A DNA stretch of 35,862 nt from Brevundimonas sp. UBA5936 (GCA_002430835.1 DJDA01000128.1:507-36368), one strand, 5' to 3'; shown: positions 16,256-24,524, counted from the first letter of the stretch. Notes: a model not told the origin generated them from the letters alone. Numbers and translations: made by a program.

Positions 16256-17766
16256 GCCCTCGCAAGACGCGACCGACTAAACCAGGAGCGGGGCAGGGTG
16301 ATCGCCGACGAACGGTCTTGGCCGTCGTCGGCGGTTGCCTGTTGTTGGCTCTGTCCAGCCCCGAAGCGTCGCCGCCGAGGCCACCGACCAGCTCTGAGCC
16401 TCTGCAGCTTTACGAGCGGACGTGGATCCGCGATGGACGACTCACGTCTGAAGCGGAAACCGCCCTGAAGTTGATGGCGGCGGCGGAAAGGCACGGGCTC
16501 CGGTCCGAGCTGTATCTGACCCCTGCGCTTGAAAGTCGCTTGAGTGAAATGGCGGCGCGGCCGAACCAGCGCGCCGCGCTGAAGGCGGAGGAAGCGCTCG
16601 CCGAAGCGTTTTTCCGCTTCGCCTCCGATGTTCGCTCCCCAGGCGCCATGGTTCAGGTGGTCGACCCCGCCGCATCGCTCAAACCCCTTACGCCCTCTGA
16701 AACTCTGAGCGCGGTCAGGCGAGAGGGGCCCGAACATGTCGTCAGACTGGCGCCAGAATACGAACGTCTGGCAGACACGCTCGAACAATGGCGACGGCGC
16801 TGGCGCAACCTCCCTCGACTGCAGTTGCGCGAGGGCCCGGATGTTCGCCCAGGCGCAACCGATAAGCGCATGCCTGCCCTCCGGACGCGGCTGGGCCTCG
16901 CGCCAGGCGGCGCATCCGCCATGCTTGACCCCGTATTGGCCTCGCGCCTGGAGGATTTTCAGCGATGGCACGGCCTGGACCAGACCGGAATCCTGAACGG
17001 GCCGACGGTCAGGGCGCTCAATCGCGATCCTGAGGAGTATGAGAGGCTGATCCTGACCAATATGGCTCGACTCCGCGCCTTGCCGATAACAGAACCGCGC
17101 CGCCGCGTGCAGGTGAATATCGCTTCGGCAGTTCTGACGGCGAGGGAGAACGGCGAGACGGTTCTGACCATGCGCGTGGTCGTCGGACGCAAGGACACGC
17201 CCACCCCGATGCTCGCCGGCGCCGTGCGTTATCTCGTGCTCAGTCCTTACTGGAATCTCCCGCAGGATCTGGTTCAGAGCCGGGTCGCGCCGGTGGCGCT
17301 CATCCGGGGTGACGCGGCGTTGAAGGCGGGCGGTTTCGAAGCCCTGTCAGACTGGTCTCCGAAGGCACGACGCCTGCGCGCCGATGAGGTCGATTGGAAG
17401 GCCGTTGCGGCCGGCGAACGACGCGTGCGTGTGCGGCAGCTGCCGGGCGACCGCAATATGATGGGGGCGGTGAAGTTCATGTTGCCCAACGATCTGGGCA
17501 TCTATCTTCACGACACGCCGTCGCGCGGTCTCTTCAGCGCCCCCCAGCGCGCTTTCAGCGCCGGCTGCGTCCGGTTGGAGGACGCTCAAGCCTTCGGACG
17601 ATGGATTGCAGGCCGAAACCTCGCGGATCTGGCTGACGGTTCGGCCGAGCAACGGGTGGACCTGGTCGAGCCGGTGCCTGTCTATCTGCTCTATCTGACG
17701 GCGGCGCCTCGGCCGGGCGGCGGGCTGATCCTTGGGCCCGATCCCTATGGCTGGGACGGTCTGTGA
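16234..17766 (+). CDS. L,D-transpeptidase (YcbB-like, YkuD domain)
   Basis: A 510-residue envelope enzyme expected to make 3-3 cross-links in peptidoglycan or to attach proteins to it. The N-terminus has a basic stretch and one hydrophobic segment (about 27-43), a signal anchor. A helical scaffold domain (about 50-215) follows, then a peptidoglycan-binding-like segment (about 230-262, LEDFQRWHGLDQTGILNGPT). The YkuD catalytic domain lies at about 285-480. The active-site motif is HDTPSRGLFS...SAGCVRLED with Cys445. ATG 16234 is the only upstream ATG in frame and overlaps the small secreted-protein gene. It has no strong ribosome site, so translational coupling is likely; a downstream TTG cannot be excluded. 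Control by the EcfG promoter at 15965 is inferred. Confidence 0.92.
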   Translation: MGRRTGLSPRKTRPTKPGAGQGDRRRTVLAVVGGCLLLALSSPEASPPRPPTSSEPLQLYERTWIRDGRLTSEAETALKLMAAAERHGLRSELYLTPALESRLSEMAARPNQRAALKAEEALAEAFFRFASDVRSPGAMVQVVDPAASLKPLTPSETLSAVRREGPEHVVRLAPEYERLADTLEQWRRRWRNLPRLQLREGPDVRPGATDKRMPALRTRLGLAPGGASAMLDPVLASRLEDFQRWHGLDQTGILNGPTVRALNRDPEEYERLILTNMARLRALPITEPRRRVQVNIASAVLTARENGETVLTMRVVVGRKDTPTPMLAGAVRYLVLSPYWNLPQDLVQSRVAPVALIRGDAALKAGGFEALSDWSPKARRLRADEVDWKAVAAGERRVRVRQLPGDRNMMGAVKFMLPNDLGIYLHDTPSRGLFSAPQRAFSAGCVRLEDAQAFGRWIAGRNLADLADGSAEQRVDLVEPVPVYLLYLTAAPRPGGGLILGPDPYGWDGL

Positions 17767-17840
17767 GCATGTCGGGAAGCGGACCTTCGCCACCCGTGGC
17801 TGTTGGATGCGTATCGGTCAGGTGCAGCAGGAGAAAGACC

Positions 17841-18236
17841 ATGGCGGGACCCGAGGAACGATATGGGCGCGGGAACGAAACGGCGGCTGAGATCGCCAAG
17901 GACGACGCCAGCGCAGACGCGGCGGTGCCACGTTGGAACAAAACGGCCGGGAAGGGCGGGGGCGCCATGTCGGACGGCGATCGCGCGACGGCGGCCATGG
18001 CCAGTCGGCATGATCGTTTCGCGGGCTCGGCCGTGGGAGTCGGGAGCGTGAGATTCGACGACTACGGCGTCTACACCAGCGCGGACGGGGCCGTCGGGGA
18101 CGGCGAGGTCGCCGAGCTCCTGATCGACGGTCAGGAAGAAGTCTTTGCCCGCACGGAGGTCGAGCGCGGCCGCATCGAACATCATGCCGGCGAGGACAGC
18201 TCACCCGCTCAGGGCGGGTCCCGTAGGGATGGCTAG
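17841..18236 (+). CDS. Hypothetical hydrophilic protein (131 aa)
   Basis: A 131-residue charged protein without membrane segments, beginning MAGPEERYGRGNET. The middle has an Ala/Asp-rich part and a more ordered stretch (VGVGSVRFDDYGVYTS...EVAELLIDGQEEVFARTEVERGRIEHH). The start at 17841 is chosen for its AGGAG site; the same frame is open back to 17763. I do not recognise the family. It lies 74 bases after the L,D-transpeptidase and overlaps the next small gene by 8 bases. Confidence 0.65.
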   Translation: MAGPEERYGRGNETAAEIAKDDASADAAVPRWNKTAGKGGGAMSDGDRATAAMASRHDRFAGSAVGVGSVRFDDYGVYTSADGAVGDGEVAELLIDGQEEVFARTEVERGRIEHHAGEDSSPAQGGSRRDG

Positions 18237-18468
18237 ACCATTCCGCCGTTCAGGTTGCGGCGCATCCCGCCCCCAAGACATCAGGGGCGTGGTCATCCCG
18301 TTTCCGCGCCGCACGCGAAGGCGGCCCCATCGGCTTGCCTGGACGGCGGCCTGGCTCGCGGCGGGAGCCGTGGCTTTGTCGGGCGTCTTCATCGCCGGCC
18401 AGGACCTTCTGCGCGGCGCCCGCGAGGTCTCTTCCGTCGCGGCCGATGAAGTTCCCGGCCGGAGGTGA
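18229..18468 (+). CDS. Small single-span membrane protein (79 aa)
   Basis: A 79-residue protein with a basic N-terminus (RRTRRRPHR) and one transmembrane helix (about 38-58, WTAAWLAAGAVALSGVF). A short soluble tail follows. Its ATG overlaps the end of the preceding gene. The ribosome site is poor, but overlap and strand fit coupling. Family unknown. The next gene is convergent, with only six bases between the two stops. Confidence 0.5.
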   Translation: MARPFRRSGCGASRPQDIRGVVIPFPRRTRRRPHRLAWTAAWLAAGAVALSGVFIAGQDLLRGAREVSSVAADEVPGRR

Positions 18469-18474
18469 GCCAGA

Positions 18475-18681
18475 TCAGGTGGTTCGCGTCGCCGCCGCCG
18501 TGGAACGGTCATCGCTTTTCGCGTTCTCGCCGGCCTTGTAGACCTTGATTTCCGGGGAGGAGATGCCGTCGGATCGGCCGTCTGTCCGCGCAGGGGGCGT
18601 CACGGTCGGATCGATCGCCGCGGCATCCCCGCCCGGAGGCCGCGCCTTTCCTCTGCTGTCGCGCGACGCCCGAGAACTCAT
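18475..18681 (-). CDS. Small hydrophilic protein coupled to the diiron-type gene
   Basis: A 68-residue hydrophilic protein, Arg/Asp/Ser rich, with a likely structured core SSPEIKVYKAGENAKSD. Its ATG overlaps the stop of the upstream gene as ATGA (18678-18681). GAGGAG lies at good distance before it inside that gene's last codons, so it is very probably translated from the same mRNA. No domain is recognised. Confidence 0.6.
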   Translation of the reverse strand: MSSRASRDSRGKARPPGGDAAAIDPTVTPPARTDGRSDGISSPEIKVYKAGENAKSDDRSTAAATRTT

Positions 18682-19598
18682 GAGGCTCTCCTCAGCGCAG
18701 CGTCCGGGCCCCAGAGCGTCGCGCGATAGGCTTCGAAGCATTTCGCGCCGGCCTGCAGGCGCATGACGGCGCCTTCAGCCAGGGCGCGAAGACAGTCGGG
18801 CCTCTCCGCCGCCAGGGGGCGCAAAATCTCCTCATTCCAGGCTTTGGAGTGCTCCACATCGAGGGTGGCGTGCAGGGCGAAATACTTCCGCTCGGCCCCG
18901 ATCCCCAGCCGCTTCAGGCCCTCGGCGACGTGAGCGGCCCGCCAGGGTGCGGTCAGCTCGACCGCCCCCAGGGCGCCCAGGGCGTGATAGGCGTAGCGTC
19001 GAGTCGTCGAGAAGGCCACGAGCGTGTTGCCCAGCGCGAGCGATGGCCAGACGGTGCGCTCAATAGCGGGCCGGAGATCAAGCGCCTGGGCCAGCCGGTC
19101 CAGCATGGGCCCGTGCATGCCGCCCTCGCGTCCCCGACCCATCTCATCCCAGTAGTTGCGCGCAAGCTCCAGCTTCGGTCTGATCGGCATCTTCACCTGG
19201 GCCATGGCGACCAGGTCGTCGAATCCCGCCTCGCCGGCCACCTCCTGAAGCAGGAACCAGCGCATGTCCTCAAGCGTCGCCGTTTCGGCGAGCCAGGGGA
19301 AGAGCGGGTCGTTCTCGCCGGGACCTCGCCCTTGAAGCGCCTCGAACCAGGCGACGAAGTCGGCGGGCTCTGTGGGCATGTCGGCCAGCCAAGGCTGGGC
19401 CGCTTCGCGGGCGCGTTCCATGGCCGCGCCCTCCAGAAGACGCATTTCGGCGTCCGCTCGAAGCTCCCTCTCCCAGTCGTCATGGGGCAGGGCGGGGTTG
19501 AGGCGGCGATGATTCCATTCGGCCAGGCGGTGGTGGAGCGCGGCCGGCTCGAGGGCGTCGAAGGGGCGGCAGGTCGAGGCGAGGCCCGGGCGGGTCAT
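18678..19598 (-). CDS. Haem-oxygenase-like diiron protein (iron-containing redox enzyme family)
   Basis: A 306-residue helical protein of the PF14518-like haem-oxygenase-fold superfamily. The WDEMGRGREGGMHGPML segment (150-166) is a family hallmark. A final-helix HATLDVEH motif gives His243, Asp247 and His250, the HxxxDxxH pattern of haem-oxygenase-like diiron oxidases/oxygenases. Further candidate ligands are Glu119, Glu152 and Glu214. Characterised relatives oxidise or cleave small metabolites with iron and oxygen; the substrate here is unknown. The start at 19598 is chosen because AGGAG lies 6 bases ahead; longer in-frame starts at 19628 and 19700 lack sites. It is divergent from the cyanophycin operon and coupled to a 68-residue gene. 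Confidence 0.85.
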   Translation of the reverse strand: MTRPGLASTCRPFDALEPAALHHRLAEWNHRRLNPALPHDDWERELRADAEMRLLEGAAMERAREAAQPWLADMPTEPADFVAWFEALQGRGPGENDPLFPWLAETATLEDMRWFLLQEVAGEAGFDDLVAMAQVKMPIRPKLELARNYWDEMGRGREGGMHGPMLDRLAQALDLRPAIERTVWPSLALGNTLVAFSTTRRYAYHALGALGAVELTAPWRAAHVAEGLKRLGIGAERKYFALHATLDVEHSKAWNEEILRPLAAERPDCLRALAEGAVMRLQAGAKCFEAYRATLWGPDAALRRAS

Positions 19599-19627
19599 GA
19601 TCGGCTCCTGAGTGCTTGGGCTCTCCA

Positions 19628-19653
19628 TACGCGGCGTTTCATCAGGCGGTTCC
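19628..19653 (-). promoter_or_regulatory. Near-consensus EcfG promoter for the diiron-type gene
   Basis: On the minus strand, GGAAC (19653-19649) is followed after 17 bases by CGTA (19631-19628), one base off the EcfG -10 CGTT. It ends 29 bases before the ATG at 19598. The -35 box is perfect and is flanked by further C residues, as in many such promoters. Confidence 0.4.
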
Positions 19654-19706
19654 CGCAGGCGGAAATTGGCGTGATCAGGGGACGCGCGAGACCGGTTCAA
19701 GACACA

Positions 19707-19731
19707 GGAACTGCCGCCGGGAGGGCGGGTT
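19707..19731 (+). promoter_or_regulatory. Near-consensus EcfG promoter for the cyanophycin operon
   Basis: GGAAC (19707-19711), 16 bases, GGTT (19728-19731) differ from the EcfG consensus only at the first -10 base. The element lies 27 bases ahead of the GTG-start small gene at 19759. With the mirror element at 19628-19653, the divergent region could be stress-controlled on both sides. Confidence 0.4.
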
Positions 19732-19758
19732 CAAGCAAGCCCCTAACGGAGTAAGGCA

Positions 19759-19953
19759 GTGGAACACAAAGGTTTTGACTGGATGATCCAGGGCTCTGGA
19801 TCGACGTGGACTTGGACGATATCTGCGCGAGGCGAGACGCGGCCGGCGCTTCAGGGGACGGCGCCGACGCGCCCTGTAGCGGCGGCCATGGTGATCCGCT
19901 GCCTGGTCGCAGGCGTAACCGCCCCCGCAGCTCTGATGGAGATGGCGGCATGA
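19759..19953 (+). CDS. Small protein (64 aa, GTG start) coupled to cphA
   Basis: A 64-residue frame starting with GTG behind GGAG and ending in a TGA that overlaps the cphA ATG (ATGA at 19950-19953). It has an aromatic N-terminal half with alternating residues (GFDWMIQ, TWTWTISARGE) that suggests a beta-hairpin, and an Ala-rich helical half (TRPVAAAMVIRCLV). The alternation and coupling argue for a real protein rather than leader sequence. I do not know a named family. It accounts for most of the 351 bases between the diiron-type gene and cphA. Confidence 0.5.
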   Translation: MEHKGFDWMIQGSGSTWTWTISARGETRPALQGTAPTRPVAAAMVIRCLVAGVTAPAALMEMAA

Positions 19954-22709
19954 CGTCTTCGGACCGTCCCGCGCGAGTTCTGGAGCGCGCCCTCTATCGC
20001 GGACCTCATCTCTACAGCGCCACGCCCATGGCCAGGGTCCAGCTCGATCTCGGGCGTTTGGAGAATTGGCCCACGGATCGTCTGGGGGACTTCACATCGT
20101 TGCTGCTGACCCTGCTTCCAGGTCTTCGCAACCACGGCTGCTGCTACGGGAAGCCCGGCGGGTTCGTGCGGCGCCTTGAGGCCGGGACCTGGTTTGGACA
20201 TGTCGTCGAACACGTGGCGCTTGAGTTGCAGACCCTCGCCGGCGCGCCGGTCAGTCGCGGCAAGACGCGCTCGGTGCGCGGACGTCCCGGCGTCTATGAC
20301 ATCCTTTATGCGTACGGCGTGGAGGAAGCGGCCCTCTTGGCGGGCCGCCTCGCGCTGCAGCTTTGCGACGGTCTTCTGCCCATCGAACTCAGCGGCGTCG
20401 AAGGCCTGGACCGGATCTGCAGCGACGATACTGCGCCAGGCGTCGAAAAGATCCGCTCCGCGGAAGCGGCCGTCGAGGCCCTGAGGCGCCTCATGGGGCA
20501 CCACGCCCTGGGACCCTCGACCCAGGCGTTGGTCGACGCCGCGCGTCGCCGAGGCGTCCCGCTCGAACGGATGAACGGGCAGAGCCTGATCCGGCTGGGT
20601 TGGGGGGCGCGTCAACGCCTGTTGCGCGCCAGCGTGACAGACCGGACGGGATTGATTGCGGCCGAGCTGGCCGGGGACAAGGCCCAGGCGAAGGCCCTTC
20701 TGGCGGCCATCGGTTGTCCGGTGGCCGAAGGTGAAATCGTCTCATCCGCTGAGGCCGCCAAGGCCGCAGCGCGACGCCTCGGCGGACTTGTGGCGGTCAA
20801 GCCTTTGGACGCCAATCATGGACGCGGAGTGTCGACCGCCCTGTCGGAGCCGGAGGAGGTCTCCCGGGCCTTTTACGGGGCTGTCGCTCACAGCCGGCGC
20901 GTCATCGTGGAACGGCATCTGGAGGGCCGGGACCATCGCGTACTGGTGGTTGGAGGGCGCGTCGTGGCGGTGTCGGAACGTCAGCCGCCCTTTGTCGTCG
21001 GCGACGGGCCCAGCACGGTAGAAGAACTGGTCGAAGCGCTGAACAGCGATCCCAGACGCGGCGACGGCCACGAGAAGGTCATGACCCGGGTGCGACTCGA
21101 CGACCAGGCCGTCCTCGCCAGCCTCCTGCGTCAGGGGCTTTCCATGCGGGACCGTCCGGCGGCCGGTCAGAAGGTCCGCCTGCATCCGGCGGCCAATCTC
21201 TCAAGAGGCGGGTCGGCGATTGATCGCACGGACGAAATCCACCCCGAAAATGCGGCTATCGCCCGACGGGCCGCCTTGGCTCTGGGGCTGGACGTCGCTG
21301 GCGTCGATATGCTGGCGCCGGATATTCGCCGGTCCGTACGGGAAACCGGTGGAGGCGTGGTCGAGGTCAATGCAGCCCCTGGGCTGCGCATGCACCTGGC
21401 GCCGTCGGAAGGAGCGCCGCGCGATGTTGCGGGACCGATCATCGACATGATGTTTCCGCCGGGGGCGCGCGCACGCGTGCCGATTGCGGCCGTCACCGGG
21501 ACGAACGGCAAGTCAACGGTGGGGCGGATGGTCGCCCATGTGCTGACGGTCCAAGGCCTGACTACGGGCCTCACCAACACCAGCGGCGTCTACATAGGGG
21601 GCGAACGGGTCTGGAAGGGAGACGCCAGCGGACCGCGAAGCGCGCGCATGGTGCTGCGCGACCCGACTGTCGAGGCTGCTGTGATGGAGTGCGCCCGCGG
21701 GGGCGTCCTTCGCGAAGGTCTCGCCTTCGACCGGTGCGACGTCGGTTGCGTGCTGAATGTTCAGCCCGACCATCTGGGACTTAAGGGGGTCGAGACGCTC
21801 GAAGATCTCGCCCGCATCAAGTCTGTGGTGGTCGAAAGCGTGGCGCGTCGGGGCCTGAGCGTGCTCAACGCTGACGACCCCCTGACCATTCGTATGGCCA
21901 GGCACGCGGGCGGTCGGCTGTGCTGGTTCAGCATGCGGGGCGGGGCCGAGACGCCAGGCTTCGTGTTGAAGCATATCGCAGAAGGCGGTGCTGCGGTTCT
22001 TTACGACGCTGCGACCGACGACATCGAGCTCCACGACAGGGGCGGGACGGACCTGGTGTGCCGCGCGGCCGAAATCCCGGCGACCCTCGAGGGGCGCGCC
22101 GCCTTCAATGTCGCCAACGCCCTTGCGGCCGTCGCCGTTTGCCATGGCTTGGGCGTCAAGGCGGATCGGATCGGATCGTCGCTGCGCAGCTTTGCGTCCA
22201 GCTTCGAGCAGAACCCAGGCCGCCTGAACATTCATGACGGCCATGGCTTCAGGGTGATCCTGGACTACGCTCATAATCCTGAAGGCCTGCGAGCGCTGGG
22301 AAGACTGGTGCAGGCGATGCGGCCCGCGACGGGCCGGATCATCGGCATGGTGAGTATTCCGGGCGATCGGCGCGAGGAGGAAATCCGCGCCATGGGCGAG
22401 ATAGCGGCCGAGTATTTCGACTCCATCGTATTTCGAGAAACGCCGGACAACCGCGGCCGTCCGGTCGGGGAGGTCAATCGCCTTCTGCGCGAGGGCGCGC
22501 TCGGCGCGGGATGCGACCCCTCACGGCTGGATGCCTGCGTGCGAGAAGAGGACGCCGTCGACGCCTGCCTTCAGGCGGGACGGCCGGGGGATCTTGTGGT
22601 GCTTACCCCCACGCGCGTGGAGGAGGTCTGGGCGCAAATCCAGGCCTTCAGGCCCCCGGAGGCCGCAGATCGCCCCTCGGAAGTCCTGTTGGAACCGGCT
22701 CATGGCTGA
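19950..22709 (+). CDS. cphA: Cyanophycin synthetase
   Basis: A 919-residue enzyme that builds the Asp-Arg polymer cyanophycin from aspartate, arginine and ATP in the cytoplasm. The N-terminal domain starts with the family pattern RALYRGPHLYSATPMARVQLDLG. A DNA-binding-like/ATP-grasp region follows (about 215-490, with VAVKPLDANHGRGVST and EVNAAPGLRMHL). A Mur-ligase-like half follows, with the P-loop GTNGKST at 517-523 and later DYAHNPEGLRALG. Length fits CphA1. The start at 19950 matches family N-termini; a GTG at 19806 in the same frame would add an unrelated low-complexity stretch. It is coupled by ATGA to the small gene upstream and overlaps cphB by 8 bases. Confidence 0.95.
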   Translation: MTSSDRPARVLERALYRGPHLYSATPMARVQLDLGRLENWPTDRLGDFTSLLLTLLPGLRNHGCCYGKPGGFVRRLEAGTWFGHVVEHVALELQTLAGAPVSRGKTRSVRGRPGVYDILYAYGVEEAALLAGRLALQLCDGLLPIELSGVEGLDRICSDDTAPGVEKIRSAEAAVEALRRLMGHHALGPSTQALVDAARRRGVPLERMNGQSLIRLGWGARQRLLRASVTDRTGLIAAELAGDKAQAKALLAAIGCPVAEGEIVSSAEAAKAAARRLGGLVAVKPLDANHGRGVSTALSEPEEVSRAFYGAVAHSRRVIVERHLEGRDHRVLVVGGRVVAVSERQPPFVVGDGPSTVEELVEALNSDPRRGDGHEKVMTRVRLDDQAVLASLLRQGLSMRDRPAAGQKVRLHPAANLSRGGSAIDRTDEIHPENAAIARRAALALGLDVAGVDMLAPDIRRSVRETGGGVVEVNAAPGLRMHLAPSEGAPRDVAGPIIDMMFPPGARARVPIAAVTGTNGKSTVGRMVAHVLTVQGLTTGLTNTSGVYIGGERVWKGDASGPRSARMVLRDPTVEAAVMECARGGVLREGLAFDRCDVGCVLNVQPDHLGLKGVETLEDLARIKSVVVESVARRGLSVLNADDPLTIRMARHAGGRLCWFSMRGGAETPGFVLKHIAEGGAAVLYDAATDDIELHDRGGTDLVCRAAEIPATLEGRAAFNVANALAAVAVCHGLGVKADRIGSSLRSFASSFEQNPGRLNIHDGHGFRVILDYAHNPEGLRALGRLVQAMRPATGRIIGMVSIPGDRREEEIRAMGEIAAEYFDSIVFRETPDNRGRPVGEVNRLLREGALGAGCDPSRLDACVREEDAVDACLQAGRPGDLVVLTPTRVEEVWAQIQAFRPPEAADRPSEVLLEPAHG

Positions 22710-23508
22710 CGGTGCGCTTATCATCATCGGCGGGCACGAGGACAAGATGGGCGAGCGCCTCATCCTCAAGGAGGTGGCGCGTCGACTGAAGGGAGGCCGA
22801 CTGGTCGTCTGCACCGTCGCCTCCCATGAGCCGGATGGCTATTTCGACGCCTATCGCAAGGCCTTCAGCGGATTGGGCGTCGACGATCTGGTCGAAATCT
22901 ACGTCGACGAGCGCGCCGAAAGCTGGGACGCCGACAAGCTCTCCCCCTTCGAGAACGCCGCGGGAGTCTTCTTCACCGGCGGCGACCAGCTCCGCTTATC
23001 CAGCCAGATTGGAGACACTCCGATCGAACGGAGCGTCCGGCGTCTGTATGAGAGGGGCGGCCTGATCGCCGGCACCTCGGCCGGCGCCTCCGTCATGAGC
23101 GAGACCATGCTTGTGAAGGGACCGGCCGAAGAATCCTATCGCATCGGCGAGCTGCATATGGCGCCGGGACTGGGATTGCTGCGGGACGCCATCATCGACC
23201 AGCATTTCGCCGAGCGTGGGCGTTATGGACGTCTGCTCGGCGCCGTGGCGCATAATCCGAGACTGCTGGGCCTTGGCGTAGACGAGGACACCGCCCTGGT
23301 GGTCGAAGGACGCCGGATGACTGTTTTGGGCGCCGGAGCGGTCTATGTGGTCGACGGCGAAGCCGCCACTCATTCCAATATTGCGGAAGGCCAGGCTGAC
23401 GACGCCCTGTCGCTGTTCGACATCCGCATGCATGTGCTGGCTCATGGCGACGGCTTCGACCTGGACGCGCGAAGGCCTGCGGCGGCTGCGCGCGACACGG
23501 CCGACTAG
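22702..23508 (+). CDS. cphB: Cyanophycinase
   Basis: A 268-residue S51-family serine peptidase that releases beta-Asp-Arg dipeptides from cyanophycin. The N-terminal IIIGGHEDKMGE and the FFTGGDQLRL segment are typical. The nucleophile is Ser126 in GTSAGAS, and a DQHFAERGRYGRLLGAV segment supplies the family His and Arg residues. No signal peptide is present, so it acts inside the cell on polymer granules. Its ATG lies inside the last codons of cphA. Its TAG overlaps the stop of a convergent 50-residue gene. Dipeptidases for the product are not in the window. Confidence 0.95.
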   Translation: MADGALIIIGGHEDKMGERLILKEVARRLKGGRLVVCTVASHEPDGYFDAYRKAFSGLGVDDLVEIYVDERAESWDADKLSPFENAAGVFFTGGDQLRLSSQIGDTPIERSVRRLYERGGLIAGTSAGASVMSETMLVKGPAEESYRIGELHMAPGLGLLRDAIIDQHFAERGRYGRLLGAVAHNPRLLGLGVDEDTALVVEGRRMTVLGAGAVYVVDGEAATHSNIAEGQADDALSLFDIRMHVLAHGDGFDLDARRPAAAARDTAD

Positions 23509-23657
23509 CTCCCTGATTGGGCGGCTGGATCCGGTTGATCGACGAGCGTCCCGGGCGCCGCGTTCATGTCACGCCCGCGCGGCGTCAGGAATACGGCAAG
23601 CACTACGATAAGAACGAATACGCCTGTGATGATCCAGGCCGCCTTGTTTCGCCGCAT
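23505..23657 (-). CDS. Small single-span membrane protein (50 aa)
   Basis: A 50-residue frame: basic N-terminus (MRRNKAAW), one strong transmembrane helix (about 8-25, IITGVFVLIVVLAVFL), then a short Pro/Asp-rich tail. AAAGGAAC lies before the ATG. It shares the palindromic CTAG (23505-23508) with cphB, so both genes end on the same four bases from opposite strands. Whether it belongs functionally to the cyanophycin locus or to the regulator upstream at 23743 is unknown. Confidence 0.6.
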   Translation of the reverse strand: MRRNKAAWIITGVFVLIVVLAVFLTPRGRDMNAAPGTLVDQPDPAAQSGS

Positions 23658-23742
23658 GAGCGCTGTTCCTTTTCTTGATCCTTAAGGCCAGCGCCCACGC
23701 GGCGAGGGCGTTGCCTGCGTGCGGAGGACGACATTGCGGCGG

Positions 23743-24477
23743 TCAGACCGGCGAACAGTCAAGGCGAAGGTAGGCGTCGTCGAACTCGGCCGCCTCGATG
23801 AGGCGTTGGCGATCGATGACGCGAACCTGGGCGCCTTTCCAGCTGATCCAGCCCGTGTCGCGCAGAATCTGCAAGGTGCGGTTGAGGTGCACCGCGGACA
23901 TGCCCAGAAAATCCGCCAGATCCTGCTGCCGGATCGGCAGGTCGAAGACGCCGTCGTCGACGAGGCCGACTGCGCCCAGCCGAGCCTGCATCTCGCAAAG
24001 AAACAGGGCTAATCGCTCCAGAGCCGTCTGCTGGCCGACCGCCAGCAACCATTCGCGATGCATGGCGGCGTCTACGACCGTCTCCAGCCAGAGGAGCCGC
24101 GTCAGGTGCGGCTGATCCTCGGTGATGCGCCTCAGTCGGTCATGTGGAACGGCCGACACGACGCAGGGTGAAAGACACAGGACGCCATGATCCATCTGCC
24201 GCATGACGAGGCTGTGCAAGTCGACGAAATCGCCGGGGCAGTTGACCTGGGTGTACTGGCGCCGTCCGTCGGCCAGTTCGCTGTACCGGGCGGCGAAGCC
24301 GGACAGGAGAAGGGTGCTGATCTCCGGCCGTTCGCCTGGGCCGACGAGCTGCGCGCCCGCCGGTTTGAGCACCGGCTCTTCCACGAGTCCGGCCAAGGCT
24401 GCGGATTCCTGAGCGGTCAGACAGTCGCGTCTGGCGAGCTTGAGTTCGAGCCGACGCGTGGGAGGAAGGTGGAGCAT
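23743..24477 (-). CDS. Crp/Fnr family transcriptional regulator
   Basis: A 244-residue protein with an N-terminal sensor beta-roll (about 20-130), a long dimer helix (about 135-165) and a C-terminal winged helix (about 175-230). The helix-turn-helix is LPIRQQDLADFLGMSAVHLNRTL. The HLNRTLQ recognition segment is typical of the Crp/Fnr branch common in alphaproteobacteria and distinct from the other two regulators of this window. No FNR iron-sulfur cysteine set is present. AGAGGA precedes the ATG. It lies downstream of, and co-oriented with, the Crp/Fnr gene at 24556; a strong hairpin separates them. Confidence 0.88.
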   Translation of the reverse strand: MLHLPPTRRLELKLARRDCLTAQESAALAGLVEEPVLKPAGAQLVGPGERPEISTLLLSGFAARYSELADGRRQYTQVNCPGDFVDLHSLVMRQMDHGVLCLSPCVVSAVPHDRLRRITEDQPHLTRLLWLETVVDAAMHREWLLAVGQQTALERLALFLCEMQARLGAVGLVDDGVFDLPIRQQDLADFLGMSAVHLNRTLQILRDTGWISWKGAQVRVIDRQRLIEAAEFDDAYLRLDCSPV

Positions 24478-24524
24478 GGCGTCCTCTTGCGAATACAGGC
24501 CAACGCCAGCGGTCCGGAGTCGTT

